Source: Clostridia bacterium (lineage in GTDB: Bacteria; Bacillota; Clostridia; Oscillospirales; CAG-272). Taken from it: a stretch of 64,000 bases of DNA. Shown here piece by piece: positions 36,871 through 44,948 of this stretch. The notes below the pieces were generated by a model. It was given only the letters and a program-made list of their open reading frames with translations, was not told the DNA's origin and ran no database searches. Position 1 is the first letter of the stretch; every line of letters begins with the position of its first letter. Where the stretch lies: contig JAFUNF010000006.1 of NCBI GenBank assembly GCA_017473085.1, positions 1-64,000 of the forward strand, in the 5' to 3' direction. The translations under genes were made by a program, and so were the position numbers.

Positions 36871-37146
36871 ATGTTTGAGGAAAAAACATTAATCTGCAAG
36901 GATTGTGGAGAAGAATTTATTTTCACAGTAGGCGAGCAGGAGTTCTTTGCATCAAAGGGACTTGAAAACGAACCAAAAAGATGCAAAAAATGCAGAGATG
37001 CTAAGAAAAATGCGGCAAAGGCTCCAAGAGAATTCTTTACAACTGTTTGTGCAGAATGTGGAGGGGAAGCTAAGGTTCCTTTCCAGCCCAATAACGAAAA
37101 GCCTGTATATTGTAGTGAATGCTTTGCTAAGAAAAACCAACAGTAA
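36871..37146 (+). CDS. Double zinc-ribbon protein
   Basis: 91 residues with four CxxC pairs (Cys9/12, 38/41, 60/63, 81/84), giving two treble-clef zinc ribbons, each with a FxxxGEQEFFASKGLxNEPKRC-like or related spacing. Proteins of this type are widespread in clostridia with no known role; nucleic-acid binding is plausible. Strong RBS (GAGGAG). Likely co-transcribed with the sigma factor gene 55 bases upstream. Confidence 0.8.
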   Translation: MFEEKTLICKDCGEEFIFTVGEQEFFASKGLENEPKRCKKCRDAKKNAAKAPREFFTTVCAECGGEAKVPFQPNNEKPVYCSECFAKKNQQ

Positions 37147-37170
37147 ATCTACATAAATAGTATTTGAGTT

Positions 37171-37208
37171 AAAAATAAGCCTCTAACTTATGTTAGGGGT
37201 TTATTTTT
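37171..37208 (+). terminator. Terminator after the zinc-ribbon gene
   Basis: AAATAAGCCTCTAAC-ttat-GTTAGGGGTTTATTTTT, a long stem with two weak internal positions and a T-run. Confidence 0.8.
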
Positions 37209-37320
37209 GTCTTTATGGTACTATAATAAAACTTTTTAAAAATTATTTTAAAATAAACTGTACAAAATTAAATATATATGTTAAAATATAATGAAAAAAC
37301 ATGGGTGAGAGGTAAGTGCT

Positions 37321-38130
37321 TTGAAGAACAAGAGCTACGATAAAAGCAAGGACTTATATAAAAACAAAGACTTCAAAAGAAACGTCCAAGAGGACGAAAG
37401 TGGTACTGTCGTTGGACGAAACGCGGTAAGAGAGCTTTTAAAAAGCGAAAGATCTATCGAAAAAATTTACGTAAAAAAAGGTGGTGCTCACGAGGGCTCA
37501 ATTACAGTATTAGTTGCTGAGGCAATCGCACGTGGAGTTCCAATTTCTGAGGTTGAGGCACAAAAGCTTGACTTTTTAAGTAATGGTGCTAACCATCAAG
37601 GCATTGTTGCCATAGCATCAATGAAGGAATATTCAACTGTTGATGATATGCTTGCCTTGGCTCAGGAAAGAAACGAAAAGCCACTTATAGTTATTGCTGA
37701 CTCTATTGAGGACCCACATAACCTTGGTGCACTTATTAGATGTGCTGAATGTGCAGGAGCACATGGTATTATAATTCCCAAGAGACGTGCAGTTGGAATA
37801 ACCTCAACTGTATATAAATCCTCAGCAGGTGCGATTGAGCATATGCTTATAGCCAAGGTTTCAAACATTGCAACCACAATTGAGGAGCTAAAGAAGAAGG
37901 GGCTTTGGATATTTACCTCAGAGGCAGGAGGCACACCATACTACGAAACCGATTTTAACTGTGCCTGTGCAGTTGTTTTAGGCTCAGAGGGAAATGGAGT
38001 TTCAAGGTTGGTTAAGGAGAGAAGCGATTACATAGTATCTATACCTATGTATGGTAAGGTAAATTCTTTGAACGTTTCAACTGCAGCCTCTGTAATTTTG
38101 TGTCACGTGGCAAGAATGCAAAGAAGCTAA
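37321..38130 (+). CDS. rlmB: 23S rRNA (guanosine-2'-O)-methyltransferase RlmB-like (TrmH family)
   Basis: 269 residues from a TTG start at 37321 with GAGAGG eight bases upstream; no ATG exists before the conserved part. Lys-rich N-terminus, substrate-binding domain (VVGRNAVRELLKSERSIEKIYV) and SPOUT domain with motif 1 DPHNLGALIRCAECAGAHGI, motif 2 VLGSEGNGVS and motif 3 IPMYGKVNSLNVSTAASV. It methylates the 2'-OH of a guanosine (G2251 in E. coli numbering) in 23S rRNA. Assignment to RlmB over other TrmH enzymes is likely, not certain. Confidence 0.9.
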   Translation: MKNKSYDKSKDLYKNKDFKRNVQEDESGTVVGRNAVRELLKSERSIEKIYVKKGGAHEGSITVLVAEAIARGVPISEVEAQKLDFLSNGANHQGIVAIASMKEYSTVDDMLALAQERNEKPLIVIADSIEDPHNLGALIRCAECAGAHGIIIPKRRAVGITSTVYKSSAGAIEHMLIAKVSNIATTIEELKKKGLWIFTSEAGGTPYYETDFNCACAVVLGSEGNGVSRLVKERSDYIVSIPMYGKVNSLNVSTAASVILCHVARMQRS

Positions 38131-38165
38131 GAGCTGACAATTAAGACTAAAGAAAGGAAACAACT

Positions 38166-40238
38166 ATGGACGAAAAGAAGGAAATAGAATTAGATGAGCA
38201 AAATAAGAATGCTGAGCCTCATGGTATTTCGATTAACATCGCTTCGGAGCAGGATGATGATAATGACGAATATGTTTCTCCGAATAAAGAAATATTCCAA
38301 AAGGTATCAAACGATATAAGTGGTGCTGGTAGCTTGTTTTTATGGCACGGTGGAAACAAAGAAAAAACAGGCGATTTTGAGTTAGATGAAATGTATTCAC
38401 GCACCTCTCAAAATGACAGAAAATTCAACGAGGCGTTTGGTCAATCAGGCTTTCATCAAATCTCTGACAAGCAATCTGATGAGGATCAAAACGATGATGA
38501 TCAAGTAAATTTTGAATACAATGACCGATTGCAAAGAAAAGAAATTATTGGCATGTATAAATACGCAAAGAGTAGCTTGAAAACCAAGCTGATCCTTTCA
38601 AGTATTTTTGCAATCATTATTTTCTTTGTTGAAAACATTTCATTGTTATTCCCAAATGCAAGCACAGTGTGGGAGTATTTTGATATATATAAGCACCCAT
38701 ATATTCATATAATAATAAGCCTATCTGCATTGATTATTTGCTCTATATTTGCTTATGAACAGCTTTATCATGGAATAAAATCTATCTTTAAACGAAGCTT
38801 TATTCCAGAATCTGTTGTAGGAATTGCACTTGGAGTTGCTTTGATTAATAATTTATTGCAAATTATTTCCGTATCAGTTTTCAAGCAACCACCAGCACTT
38901 TACAATTTCCCAGTAGCAATTATAGTTTTGTCAAGCATTTTGTTCTCGTATATAAATGTTGCAAGAGAGCGCTTCGGCTTTGGTGTAGTTTCATCAAAGG
39001 ACTCTAAGTTCTTTCTTGAAAAGGTGTTTGAAAGCGAAGCAGAGGCGGAGTATGACACCTTTACCTCAACCTCAAACGGCGAATTTAAGGGTGAAATTGC
39101 TCGTGTTGGTAGAACATCGTTCATAAAGAATTATTTTGCAAATACAAATGCACCCGTTAATTTAAAGGGATTTTTGAAATTTTATTATTTCTTCGTTATT
39201 GTAATATCATTAGTGTTTGCTATTGTTGCGATGTTTAAGGACTATAACTTAGCTGACTCTCTTACTTATTTTTCAATAAGTGCACTTTTGCTATTGCCTG
39301 TGGGCACACTTTTTGCATACAGTATTCCATTTTATTTCGGTAATAAGAGCCTTTACGATAGTGAGGTATCAATAATTGGCGAGAATGCAATAGATGATTT
39401 TTCTAAAATGGACGTTGTTGCCGTAAATGACACCTCTGCATTCCCACCATCAAACGTAAAGCTAACATACTTCAATGTATATAACAACTTTACAATGGAG
39501 GATGTAATTTACTATGCTGCAAGTGGTTTTTCTGTTGTAGGTGGACCTTTAGCTGAGGTATTTGATGCTGCAACTAATAATGCAGTTATGAAGAGTAAGC
39601 AGGTAAAATTCACATGTGCAGGACGTAGCTATCTATGTGTTAGTGTAGATGGACATAATATTATTTTTGCTGACAAATTCGGTATGACTGCTCAAGGAAT
39701 TGAGGTAGGCACCGAAAGAGACGATATTGAGGATGTATCTGTAATGTACACCGCTTGCGATGGCGAGCTTTGTGCAAAGATGTATATTAAGTATCAAATA
39801 GACGAAGAATTTGTTAAAACAGCCATTAACGCAAACAAAAACGGCTTAATTATAGGTATAAGAACCTTTGACCCTAACATCAGTAATGACTTAATGGCAA
39901 AAATTACTGATTTTGATAAGCACGATGTTAGAATTATTAAGCTTTCCTCAACAAAGGAAGTACCAACTCACACTTCTAAAAAGGATGCAAGAATTGTTTC
40001 AAAGGGTCGCTCCAGTGCACTTTTAAAGGCAATTCCTGTCTGCAAGAGAATAGCAACAATTAGAAAGGTAATCAAGGCACTTAAAATTGTAGCGTCGGTA
40101 CTTGGTGGAGCATATATTGGACTATGTATTTTTGGTGTAATGGGACTATTGCCATCAGTGTCAATTGTACTTTACTATTTAGCATTTTTCGCAATAATGC
40201 TTCTTTTAACCGTCGTAATGTTGCCTAAAAAAGGATAA
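38166..40238 (+). CDS. Polytopic membrane protein resembling a catalytically dead P-type ATPase
   Basis: 690 residues. Residues 1-130 are acidic and disordered. Membrane helices lie near 141-165, 180-200, 215-235, 245-265, 337-357, 366-392, 640-660 and 663-688. This 4+2+2 order is that of heavy-metal P-type ATPases, with an actuator-like loop (~266-336) and a large cytoplasmic part (~393-635). Just after helix 6, MDVVAVNDTSAFP sits where P-type pumps have DxxVFDKTGT, so the phosphorylated Asp is Asn421 and the Gly and second Thr are lost. No TGES or GDGxND motif is seen. I infer a pseudoenzyme of unknown role; an unrelated membrane family is possible. RBS AAAGGAA; next gene follows directly. 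Confidence 0.6.
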   Translation: MDEKKEIELDEQNKNAEPHGISINIASEQDDDNDEYVSPNKEIFQKVSNDISGAGSLFLWHGGNKEKTGDFELDEMYSRTSQNDRKFNEAFGQSGFHQISDKQSDEDQNDDDQVNFEYNDRLQRKEIIGMYKYAKSSLKTKLILSSIFAIIIFFVENISLLFPNASTVWEYFDIYKHPYIHIIISLSALIICSIFAYEQLYHGIKSIFKRSFIPESVVGIALGVALINNLLQIISVSVFKQPPALYNFPVAIIVLSSILFSYINVARERFGFGVVSSKDSKFFLEKVFESEAEAEYDTFTSTSNGEFKGEIARVGRTSFIKNYFANTNAPVNLKGFLKFYYFFVIVISLVFAIVAMFKDYNLADSLTYFSISALLLLPVGTLFAYSIPFYFGNKSLYDSEVSIIGENAIDDFSKMDVVAVNDTSAFPPSNVKLTYFNVYNNFTMEDVIYYAASGFSVVGGPLAEVFDAATNNAVMKSKQVKFTCAGRSYLCVSVDGHNIIFADKFGMTAQGIEVGTERDDIEDVSVMYTACDGELCAKMYIKYQIDEEFVKTAINANKNGLIIGIRTFDPNISNDLMAKITDFDKHDVRIIKLSSTKEVPTHTSKKDARIVSKGRSSALLKAIPVCKRIATIRKVIKALKIVASVLGGAYIGLCIFGVMGLLPSVSIVLYYLAFFAIMLLLTVVMLPKKG

Positions 40239-42086
40239 ATGCAAAACATAAGCGCAATTTTAAAAAATGTTTCCAAGCCTGGCAGATATACAGGTGGGGA
40301 ATACGGACAGATTATTAAAGATAAAAACAAAATAAAGGCAAGAGTAGCATTTTGCTTTCCTGACACCTATGAAATAGGTATGTCTAACTTAGGTATGAAA
40401 ATCCTCTACGGAGCACTCAATCAACTGGATGATGTATGGTGCGAAAGAGTATTTGCTCCTTGGACAGATATGGAAGAGAAAATGCGCAAGTACAGTATTC
40501 CGCTTTTTGCCCTTGAAAGCAAGGATGAAGTCAAATTATTTGATTTTATGGCAATATCTCTTCAATATGAGCTTTGCTATACAACTGCCGTCAATATGAT
40601 CGATTTGGCAGGCTTAAAGGTGTTTTCTAAGGACAGAGGAGAGGATGACCCAATTATCCTTGGTGGTGGTCCATGTGCATATAATCCAGAGCCAGTTGCT
40701 GATTTCTTCGATATATTTAGCATTGGCGAGGGCGAGGAGGCACTTTGTGAGCTTGTTCAATTATATATTGATATGAAATCCAAGGGAAGCTATTCAAAAA
40801 AAGCATTTTTGAGAGAGGCTTCACATCTTGAGGGCTTTTATGTGCCATCGCTATATGATATAGAATACAACGAGGATGGAACAATTAAAAGCTTTGAGCC
40901 AAAATATGATGATGTTCCAAAAAGAGTAGTCAAGAGGGTTATAAGCGACCTAAACACCTCTTATTTCCCTACAAAGCCTGTTATGCCATATATAGAAACT
41001 GTTCATGACAGAATTATGCTTGAAACCTTCCGTGGCTGTATCAGAGGCTGTCGCTTTTGCCAAGCAGGTATGGTATTCCGTCCTGTGCGTGAAAAGAGTG
41101 CCGAGGTTTTAAATGCTCAAGCAAGGGAGCTTTACGAGAATACAGGATATAATGAAATTTCATTAACATCGCTTTCCATAAGCGATTATTCCTGCCTACA
41201 CGAGGCAACAGACAGACTTCTTGAATGGACAAACGAGAAAAAAATCAACCTATCTCTTCCTTCCTTAAGAGCTGATAGCTTTACAAAGGAGCTAATGGAA
41301 AAGGTTTCATCAATCCGTTCCAGTGGACTCACCTTTGCACCCGAGGCTGGTACTCAAAGGCTAAGAGATGCAATTAATAAAAACCTTTATGAAAAGGACC
41401 TTTTAAATGCAGTAGGTCTTGCGTTTAGAGGTGGAAAGAGTATGGTTAAGCTATACTTTATGAATGGCTTACCAACTGAGACCTACGAGGATATTGAGGG
41501 TATTTCAACCCTTGCATCCCTTGTTGTTGATGAGTTTTATAAAACTCCAAACAGACCAAGAAAGCCACTTACTGTTACTGTAAGTGTATCTTGCTTTGTT
41601 CCAAAGCCACATACTCCGTTTCAATGGGAGCCACAAAACTCCTTGGAAGAGCTCTGCGAAAAGCAGAAATTCCTATGCGAAAAGATTACCGACAGGAAAA
41701 TTAGATATAACTGGCACGAGGCGAAGGTTTCTCGTCTTGAGGCAATCTTTTCAAAGGGTAATAGACGTCTTTCTAAGGCAATTGCATTAGCTCAATCAAA
41801 GGGAATGGTGTTTGATGCTTGGGAGGAGTATTTTGATTACGAAAAATGGATGGATATATTCAAGGAATGTGACATTGACCCCGACTTTTTTGCAAATCGT
41901 CGTATTCCATTTGATGAAATTCTTCCTTGGGATGTTATCGACATTGGAGTAAATAAAAGCTTTATGATAAACGAAAATAAAAAGGCATATGAAAGCTTAA
42001 CCACACCAAACTGTAAGGAAAAATGCTCAGGCTGTGGAGCTAATCGTCTTGGAAAGGAGCTAACATGGTGTCCCAACAAGAAGTAA
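40239..42086 (+). CDS. B12-binding-type radical SAM protein (TIGR03960 family)
   Basis: 615 residues. The N-terminal B12-like domain (CFPDTYEIGMSNLGMKILYG, ~32-60; ILGGGPCAYNPEP) is followed by a radical SAM core with RGCIRGCRFCQAG (CxxxCxxC type, ~267-280). A C-terminal Cys cluster (CKEKCSGCG, ~591-600) lies near the end. The family travels with a DUF2344 protein, here overlapping by 22 bases. Its substrate is not established. Starts at the base after the preceding stop, so it is probably coupled to the P-type-ATPase-like gene. Confidence 0.88.
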   Translation: MQNISAILKNVSKPGRYTGGEYGQIIKDKNKIKARVAFCFPDTYEIGMSNLGMKILYGALNQLDDVWCERVFAPWTDMEEKMRKYSIPLFALESKDEVKLFDFMAISLQYELCYTTAVNMIDLAGLKVFSKDRGEDDPIILGGGPCAYNPEPVADFFDIFSIGEGEEALCELVQLYIDMKSKGSYSKKAFLREASHLEGFYVPSLYDIEYNEDGTIKSFEPKYDDVPKRVVKRVISDLNTSYFPTKPVMPYIETVHDRIMLETFRGCIRGCRFCQAGMVFRPVREKSAEVLNAQARELYENTGYNEISLTSLSISDYSCLHEATDRLLEWTNEKKINLSLPSLRADSFTKELMEKVSSIRSSGLTFAPEAGTQRLRDAINKNLYEKDLLNAVGLAFRGGKSMVKLYFMNGLPTETYEDIEGISTLASLVVDEFYKTPNRPRKPLTVTVSVSCFVPKPHTPFQWEPQNSLEELCEKQKFLCEKITDRKIRYNWHEAKVSRLEAIFSKGNRRLSKAIALAQSKGMVFDAWEEYFDYEKWMDIFKECDIDPDFFANRRIPFDEILPWDVIDIGVNKSFMINENKKAYESLTTPNCKEKCSGCGANRLGKELTWCPNKK

Positions 42087-42751
42087 TTTCAGTAAGAGTT
42101 AAATTTTCTAAAACAGGAAACCTGATGTATATTTCACATCTCGATCTTGCAAGAACAATGCAGAGAATTATTACAAGGGCAGGTATTGATATTTGGTATA
42201 GTGAGGGCTTTAACCCTCAACCAAGGCTTACCTTTGCTGTGCCACTTCCTGTTGGAGTAGAGAGCAATTGCGAACTTCTTGATTTCAAAATTAACTCCTA
42301 TATGTCAAATGAAGAAATAGCAAAAAGATTAAGTGATAGCTTTCCCGAGGAAATGAAGGTAATTTCTGTATATAATCCAGAGCAAAAATTTAAAAATATA
42401 GGTTATATTGATTACACAATAGAGCTTTATTCTGATAAAATAACAAAGGAAAGCTGTAATTTAGTAAAGGAATTATTTTCTAAGGAATGCTTAATTACAA
42501 AAAGAACAAAAAGCGGAGAAAAGCAAGTAGATATTAGCAAATATATTAAGCTTGTTGATGTGGAAAAAATTGACGATGGTATGTCTATTCACACCATATT
42601 GACCGCAGATAATGAAAACTACCTTAATCCTGAATATTTTGTCGGCGCCATAAGGAGTAGCTTAAACATATTAAAGGATGATGAGGTCAACGAGCATTAT
42701 TCTATAATAAGAAACAATATGTTAAACTTCGATTTAAAGGAATTTATTTAA
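42065..42751 (+). CDS. Radical SAM-associated DUF2344 protein (TIGR03936 family)
   Basis: 228 residues. Hallmark N-terminus VRVKFSKTGNLMYISHLDLARTMQR, then YSEGFNPQPRLTFAVPLPVG. Partner of the TIGR03960 radical SAM protein; in many bacteria the two are fused or adjacent and precede RNase E/G, but no RNase gene follows here. RBS AAAGGAG lies inside the upstream gene. A terminator comes straight after. Confidence 0.9.
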   Translation: MVSQQEVISVRVKFSKTGNLMYISHLDLARTMQRIITRAGIDIWYSEGFNPQPRLTFAVPLPVGVESNCELLDFKINSYMSNEEIAKRLSDSFPEEMKVISVYNPEQKFKNIGYIDYTIELYSDKITKESCNLVKELFSKECLITKRTKSGEKQVDISKYIKLVDVEKIDDGMSIHTILTADNENYLNPEYFVGAIRSSLNILKDDEVNEHYSIIRNNMLNFDLKEFI

Positions 42752-42753
42752 AC

Positions 42754-42783
42754 AAAAAAAGCACGGAAGCTCCGTGCTTTTTT
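42754..42783 (+). terminator. Terminator after the DUF2344 gene
   Basis: GCACGGA-agc-TCCGTGC with seven As before and six Ts after. Confidence 0.92.
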
Positions 42784-42788
42784 ATAAA

Positions 42789-42863
42789 AAACAGACACTC
42801 CCTTGCCCTAAACTCAAAAATTTGAGAAAACCCAAGTGGATTTTGTCGGTGGAGTGTCTGTTT
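42789..42863. repeat. 75-bp inverted-repeat element, unexplained
   Basis: A 13-bp perfect terminal inverted repeat (AAACAGACACTCC / GGAGTGTCTGTTT) encloses ~49 bases with an inner hairpin CTCAAA-aa-TTTGAG (42813-42826). It abuts the 3' end of the exonuclease gene, separate from the ordinary terminator at 42754. It could be a terminator for that gene, a small structured RNA or a MITE-like relic. Confidence 0.5.
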
Positions 42864-42864
42864 A

Positions 42865-43971
42865 TTAATAATTAGTAGGCTTTTTATACCTAAGAGATGC
42901 AAGCTTGCTTCTGTCAAGCGCCTTTATTTCTTCCTCGGTCACATTTAGAATTTTAAATAGGTCCGAAATGTCCATAGTATCGATGATTTTCCCCTCGCTT
43001 TTTGCAATATCTACCTTGTTCTTACGATAGCAGATATAAGGAACTCCTTGCTTACCGTTTAATTGGTAAGTAACAAATATATCGCAGTGGAAGGCACTTC
43101 GAGAATACTTAGCCCCATTTTTTGCAAGCAGAGAAACAATATTCATCATTTCATTAAAATGATATTCCTCGTATAAAGAGCTTATACAAACCCTTTTTCC
43201 AGAAAGAGAGGACGTAGAGTTTTTATCAATAAATACTCTCTTAAAGTAATTGCTAAATTCAGTCAAATTTTCGTCATTTGTATGTAACCAATTGCTACGC
43301 TTACTTCCTGTGAACTTTTCCATTTTCGAAAGCTTTTGTGCCTTCAGGGCTTCCTTGTACTTTAGGTATTCGGATTCAATTACGCCATTTGAACACTTAC
43401 ACTTGCAATGAGGAAATTTTTCGATTACATCTAAGGCACTAAGTCCCAACTCTTGACAAATACCCTTCATAACTCGCATAGTGTAGTATGAATCATCATC
43501 ACTTTTGTGTACATCTTGACTATCTGTAACACCATATTCGTGAGCACATTTAATAAGTCCAGGAGTGTTTTCAAGCTCCTTAAGCTCAGTATAAATTCTT
43601 TGCACATCGATGAAGGAGTAGTCAAATTGCTCCCTTGAAAATCTTTCACACTCGCTTTGGATGAAGCCAGCGTCAGAAAGAACAGCAAAGCCAAAATTTA
43701 TTGCGTCAGGCCTTGTAAGAAGGGAACGAATTGTTTTGTAATAATAATTAAAGTCAGGAGAATGCTTAAATGTAGCATAATCGTAGCCTAATGATATACC
43801 AGGCTGATTTTTATGACCAAAAAGATGGAATTTAGAGTGAGGATTTATAAGAATATCATTTTTTTCTAAAACGTTGAAGCGTTCATCGGTAATAACATAA
43901 CCGAAGGAGCAAATTTTGCCTTTTCCTTGAAAGCAATTTGCACATTCAATGTCAAAAAATATATATTCCAT
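42865..43971 (-). CDS. DEDDh 3'-5' exonuclease with C-terminal BRCT-like domain
   Basis: 368 residues. Exonuclease domain ~1-170: Exo I FFDIECAN (Asp7, Glu9), Exo II near FGFAVLSDAG (Asp100) and Exo III VHKSDDDS (His155, Asp160). A Cys/His cluster (HCKCKCS, ~188-194) follows, then a Lys-rich linker and a BRCT-like region (~257-340; LSGKRVCISS, LLAKNGAKYS, VDIAKSEGKIIDT). DnaQ-like exonucleases proofread or trim DNA; the BRCT part may bind DNA or a partner. It ends the dnaX-ebfC-recR unit, so a recombination or repair role is likely. Confidence 0.75.
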   Translation of the reverse strand: MEYIFFDIECANCFQGKGKICSFGYVITDERFNVLEKNDILINPHSKFHLFGHKNQPGISLGYDYATFKHSPDFNYYYKTIRSLLTRPDAINFGFAVLSDAGFIQSECERFSREQFDYSFIDVQRIYTELKELENTPGLIKCAHEYGVTDSQDVHKSDDDSYYTMRVMKGICQELGLSALDVIEKFPHCKCKCSNGVIESEYLKYKEALKAQKLSKMEKFTGSKRSNWLHTNDENLTEFSNYFKRVFIDKNSTSSLSGKRVCISSLYEEYHFNEMMNIVSLLAKNGAKYSRSAFHCDIFVTYQLNGKQGVPYICYRKNKVDIAKSEGKIIDTMDISDLFKILNVTEEEIKALDRSKLASLRYKKPTNY

Positions 43972-43991
43972 TGTAAATTCCTGTCTGTAAA

Positions 43992-44591
43992 TTAAATATC
44001 GTGTCGTCCTTGAATAGCACGGAAAAGTGTAACTGAATCTGCATATTCAAGATCTGCACCGACTGGTAAGCCATTAGCGATTCTGGTTACCTTAACACCA
44101 AGTGGCTTAATGATTTTTGAAAGATACATAGCGGTTGCTTCGCCCTCAACGGTAGTGTTAGTAGCGACAATAACCTCTTTTATCTCTTCATTGTTAATTC
44201 TTGCTAATAATTCCTTGATTTTTAGCTTGTCTGGACCGATTCCCTTCATAGGAGAAATCGTGCCGTGAAGCACGTGATATACACCCTGGTATTCCTTTAC
44301 CTTTTCCAAGGCAATAACAGCTTGATAATCTGAAACCACGCAAACTGTGGAGTGGTCTCTTAATTCAGAGGCACAAATAGGGCAGACTGCCTCGCTTGCA
44401 AGATTTTGACAAATTGTACAAAGACCAACCTGAGTTTTTGCATCGAGAATAGCCTGAGCAAAATCGCAAGCCTCCTCAGTTGTCATATCAAGCACAGAAA
44501 AAGCCATTTTCATAGCACTTTTTCTGCCAACACCATCAAGAGAACGAAATTTTTCAACAAGGTCTTGAAGTGGCTTAATTAGATTATCCAT
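43992..44591 (-). CDS. recR: Recombination protein RecR
   Basis: 199 residues. Helix-hairpin-helix LDGVGRKSAMKMAF (~18-31), C4 zinc finger CTIC...CPIC (~57-73), Toprim domain VCVVSDYQAVIALEK and a Walker B-like end. RecR works with RecO (and RecF) to load RecA at gaps. Start overlaps ebfC stop by one base. Confidence 0.98.
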   Translation of the reverse strand: MDNLIKPLQDLVEKFRSLDGVGRKSAMKMAFSVLDMTTEEACDFAQAILDAKTQVGLCTICQNLASEAVCPICASELRDHSTVCVVSDYQAVIALEKVKEYQGVYHVLHGTISPMKGIGPDKLKIKELLARINNEEIKEVIVATNTTVEGEATAMYLSKIIKPLGVKVTRIANGLPVGADLEYADSVTLFRAIQGRHDI

Positions 44592-44935
44592 TAAAATACT
44601 CCTGGAAAACCGCCAAGACCACCCATACCACCGGTAATCTTACCCATTTCAGCCTCGGTTGTAGCATCAACCTTTTTAATAGCCTCGTTTACAGCTGCAA
44701 CAAGTATATCAGAAAGAGTCTCAATATCGTCAGGGTCAACGATTTCTGGGTCGATGTCGATGCTCAAAATTTGTCTTTTTCCGTTGATTTTGAGCTTAAC
44801 AACTCCACCACCTGCTTGAATATCATACTCTCTTGCTTCAAGCTCGGCTTGTTTTTCTTGCATATCCTGTTGCATTTTTTGTGCTTGTCTAAGCATTTCA
44901 TTCATGCTTGGACCCTTTGGAACATTTGCCTTCAT
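44591..44935 (-). CDS. YbaB/EbfC nucleoid-associated protein
   Basis: 114 residues from the ATG at 44935, behind AGGTGGT; a longer in-frame reading from 45004 runs into dnaX and lacks family similarity. Long helix MLRQAQKMQQDMQEKQAELEA (~13-33), beta core (GGGVVKLKINGKRQILSIDIDPE) and Gly-rich tail (GGMGGLGGFPG). Homodimer that binds DNA. Classic dnaX-ebfC-recR order. Confidence 0.95.
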   Translation of the reverse strand: MKANVPKGPSMNEMLRQAQKMQQDMQEKQAELEAREYDIQAGGGVVKLKINGKRQILSIDIDPEIVDPDDIETLSDILVAAVNEAIKKVDATTEAEMGKITGGMGGLGGFPGVF

Positions 44936-44948
44936 ATCTATACCACCT

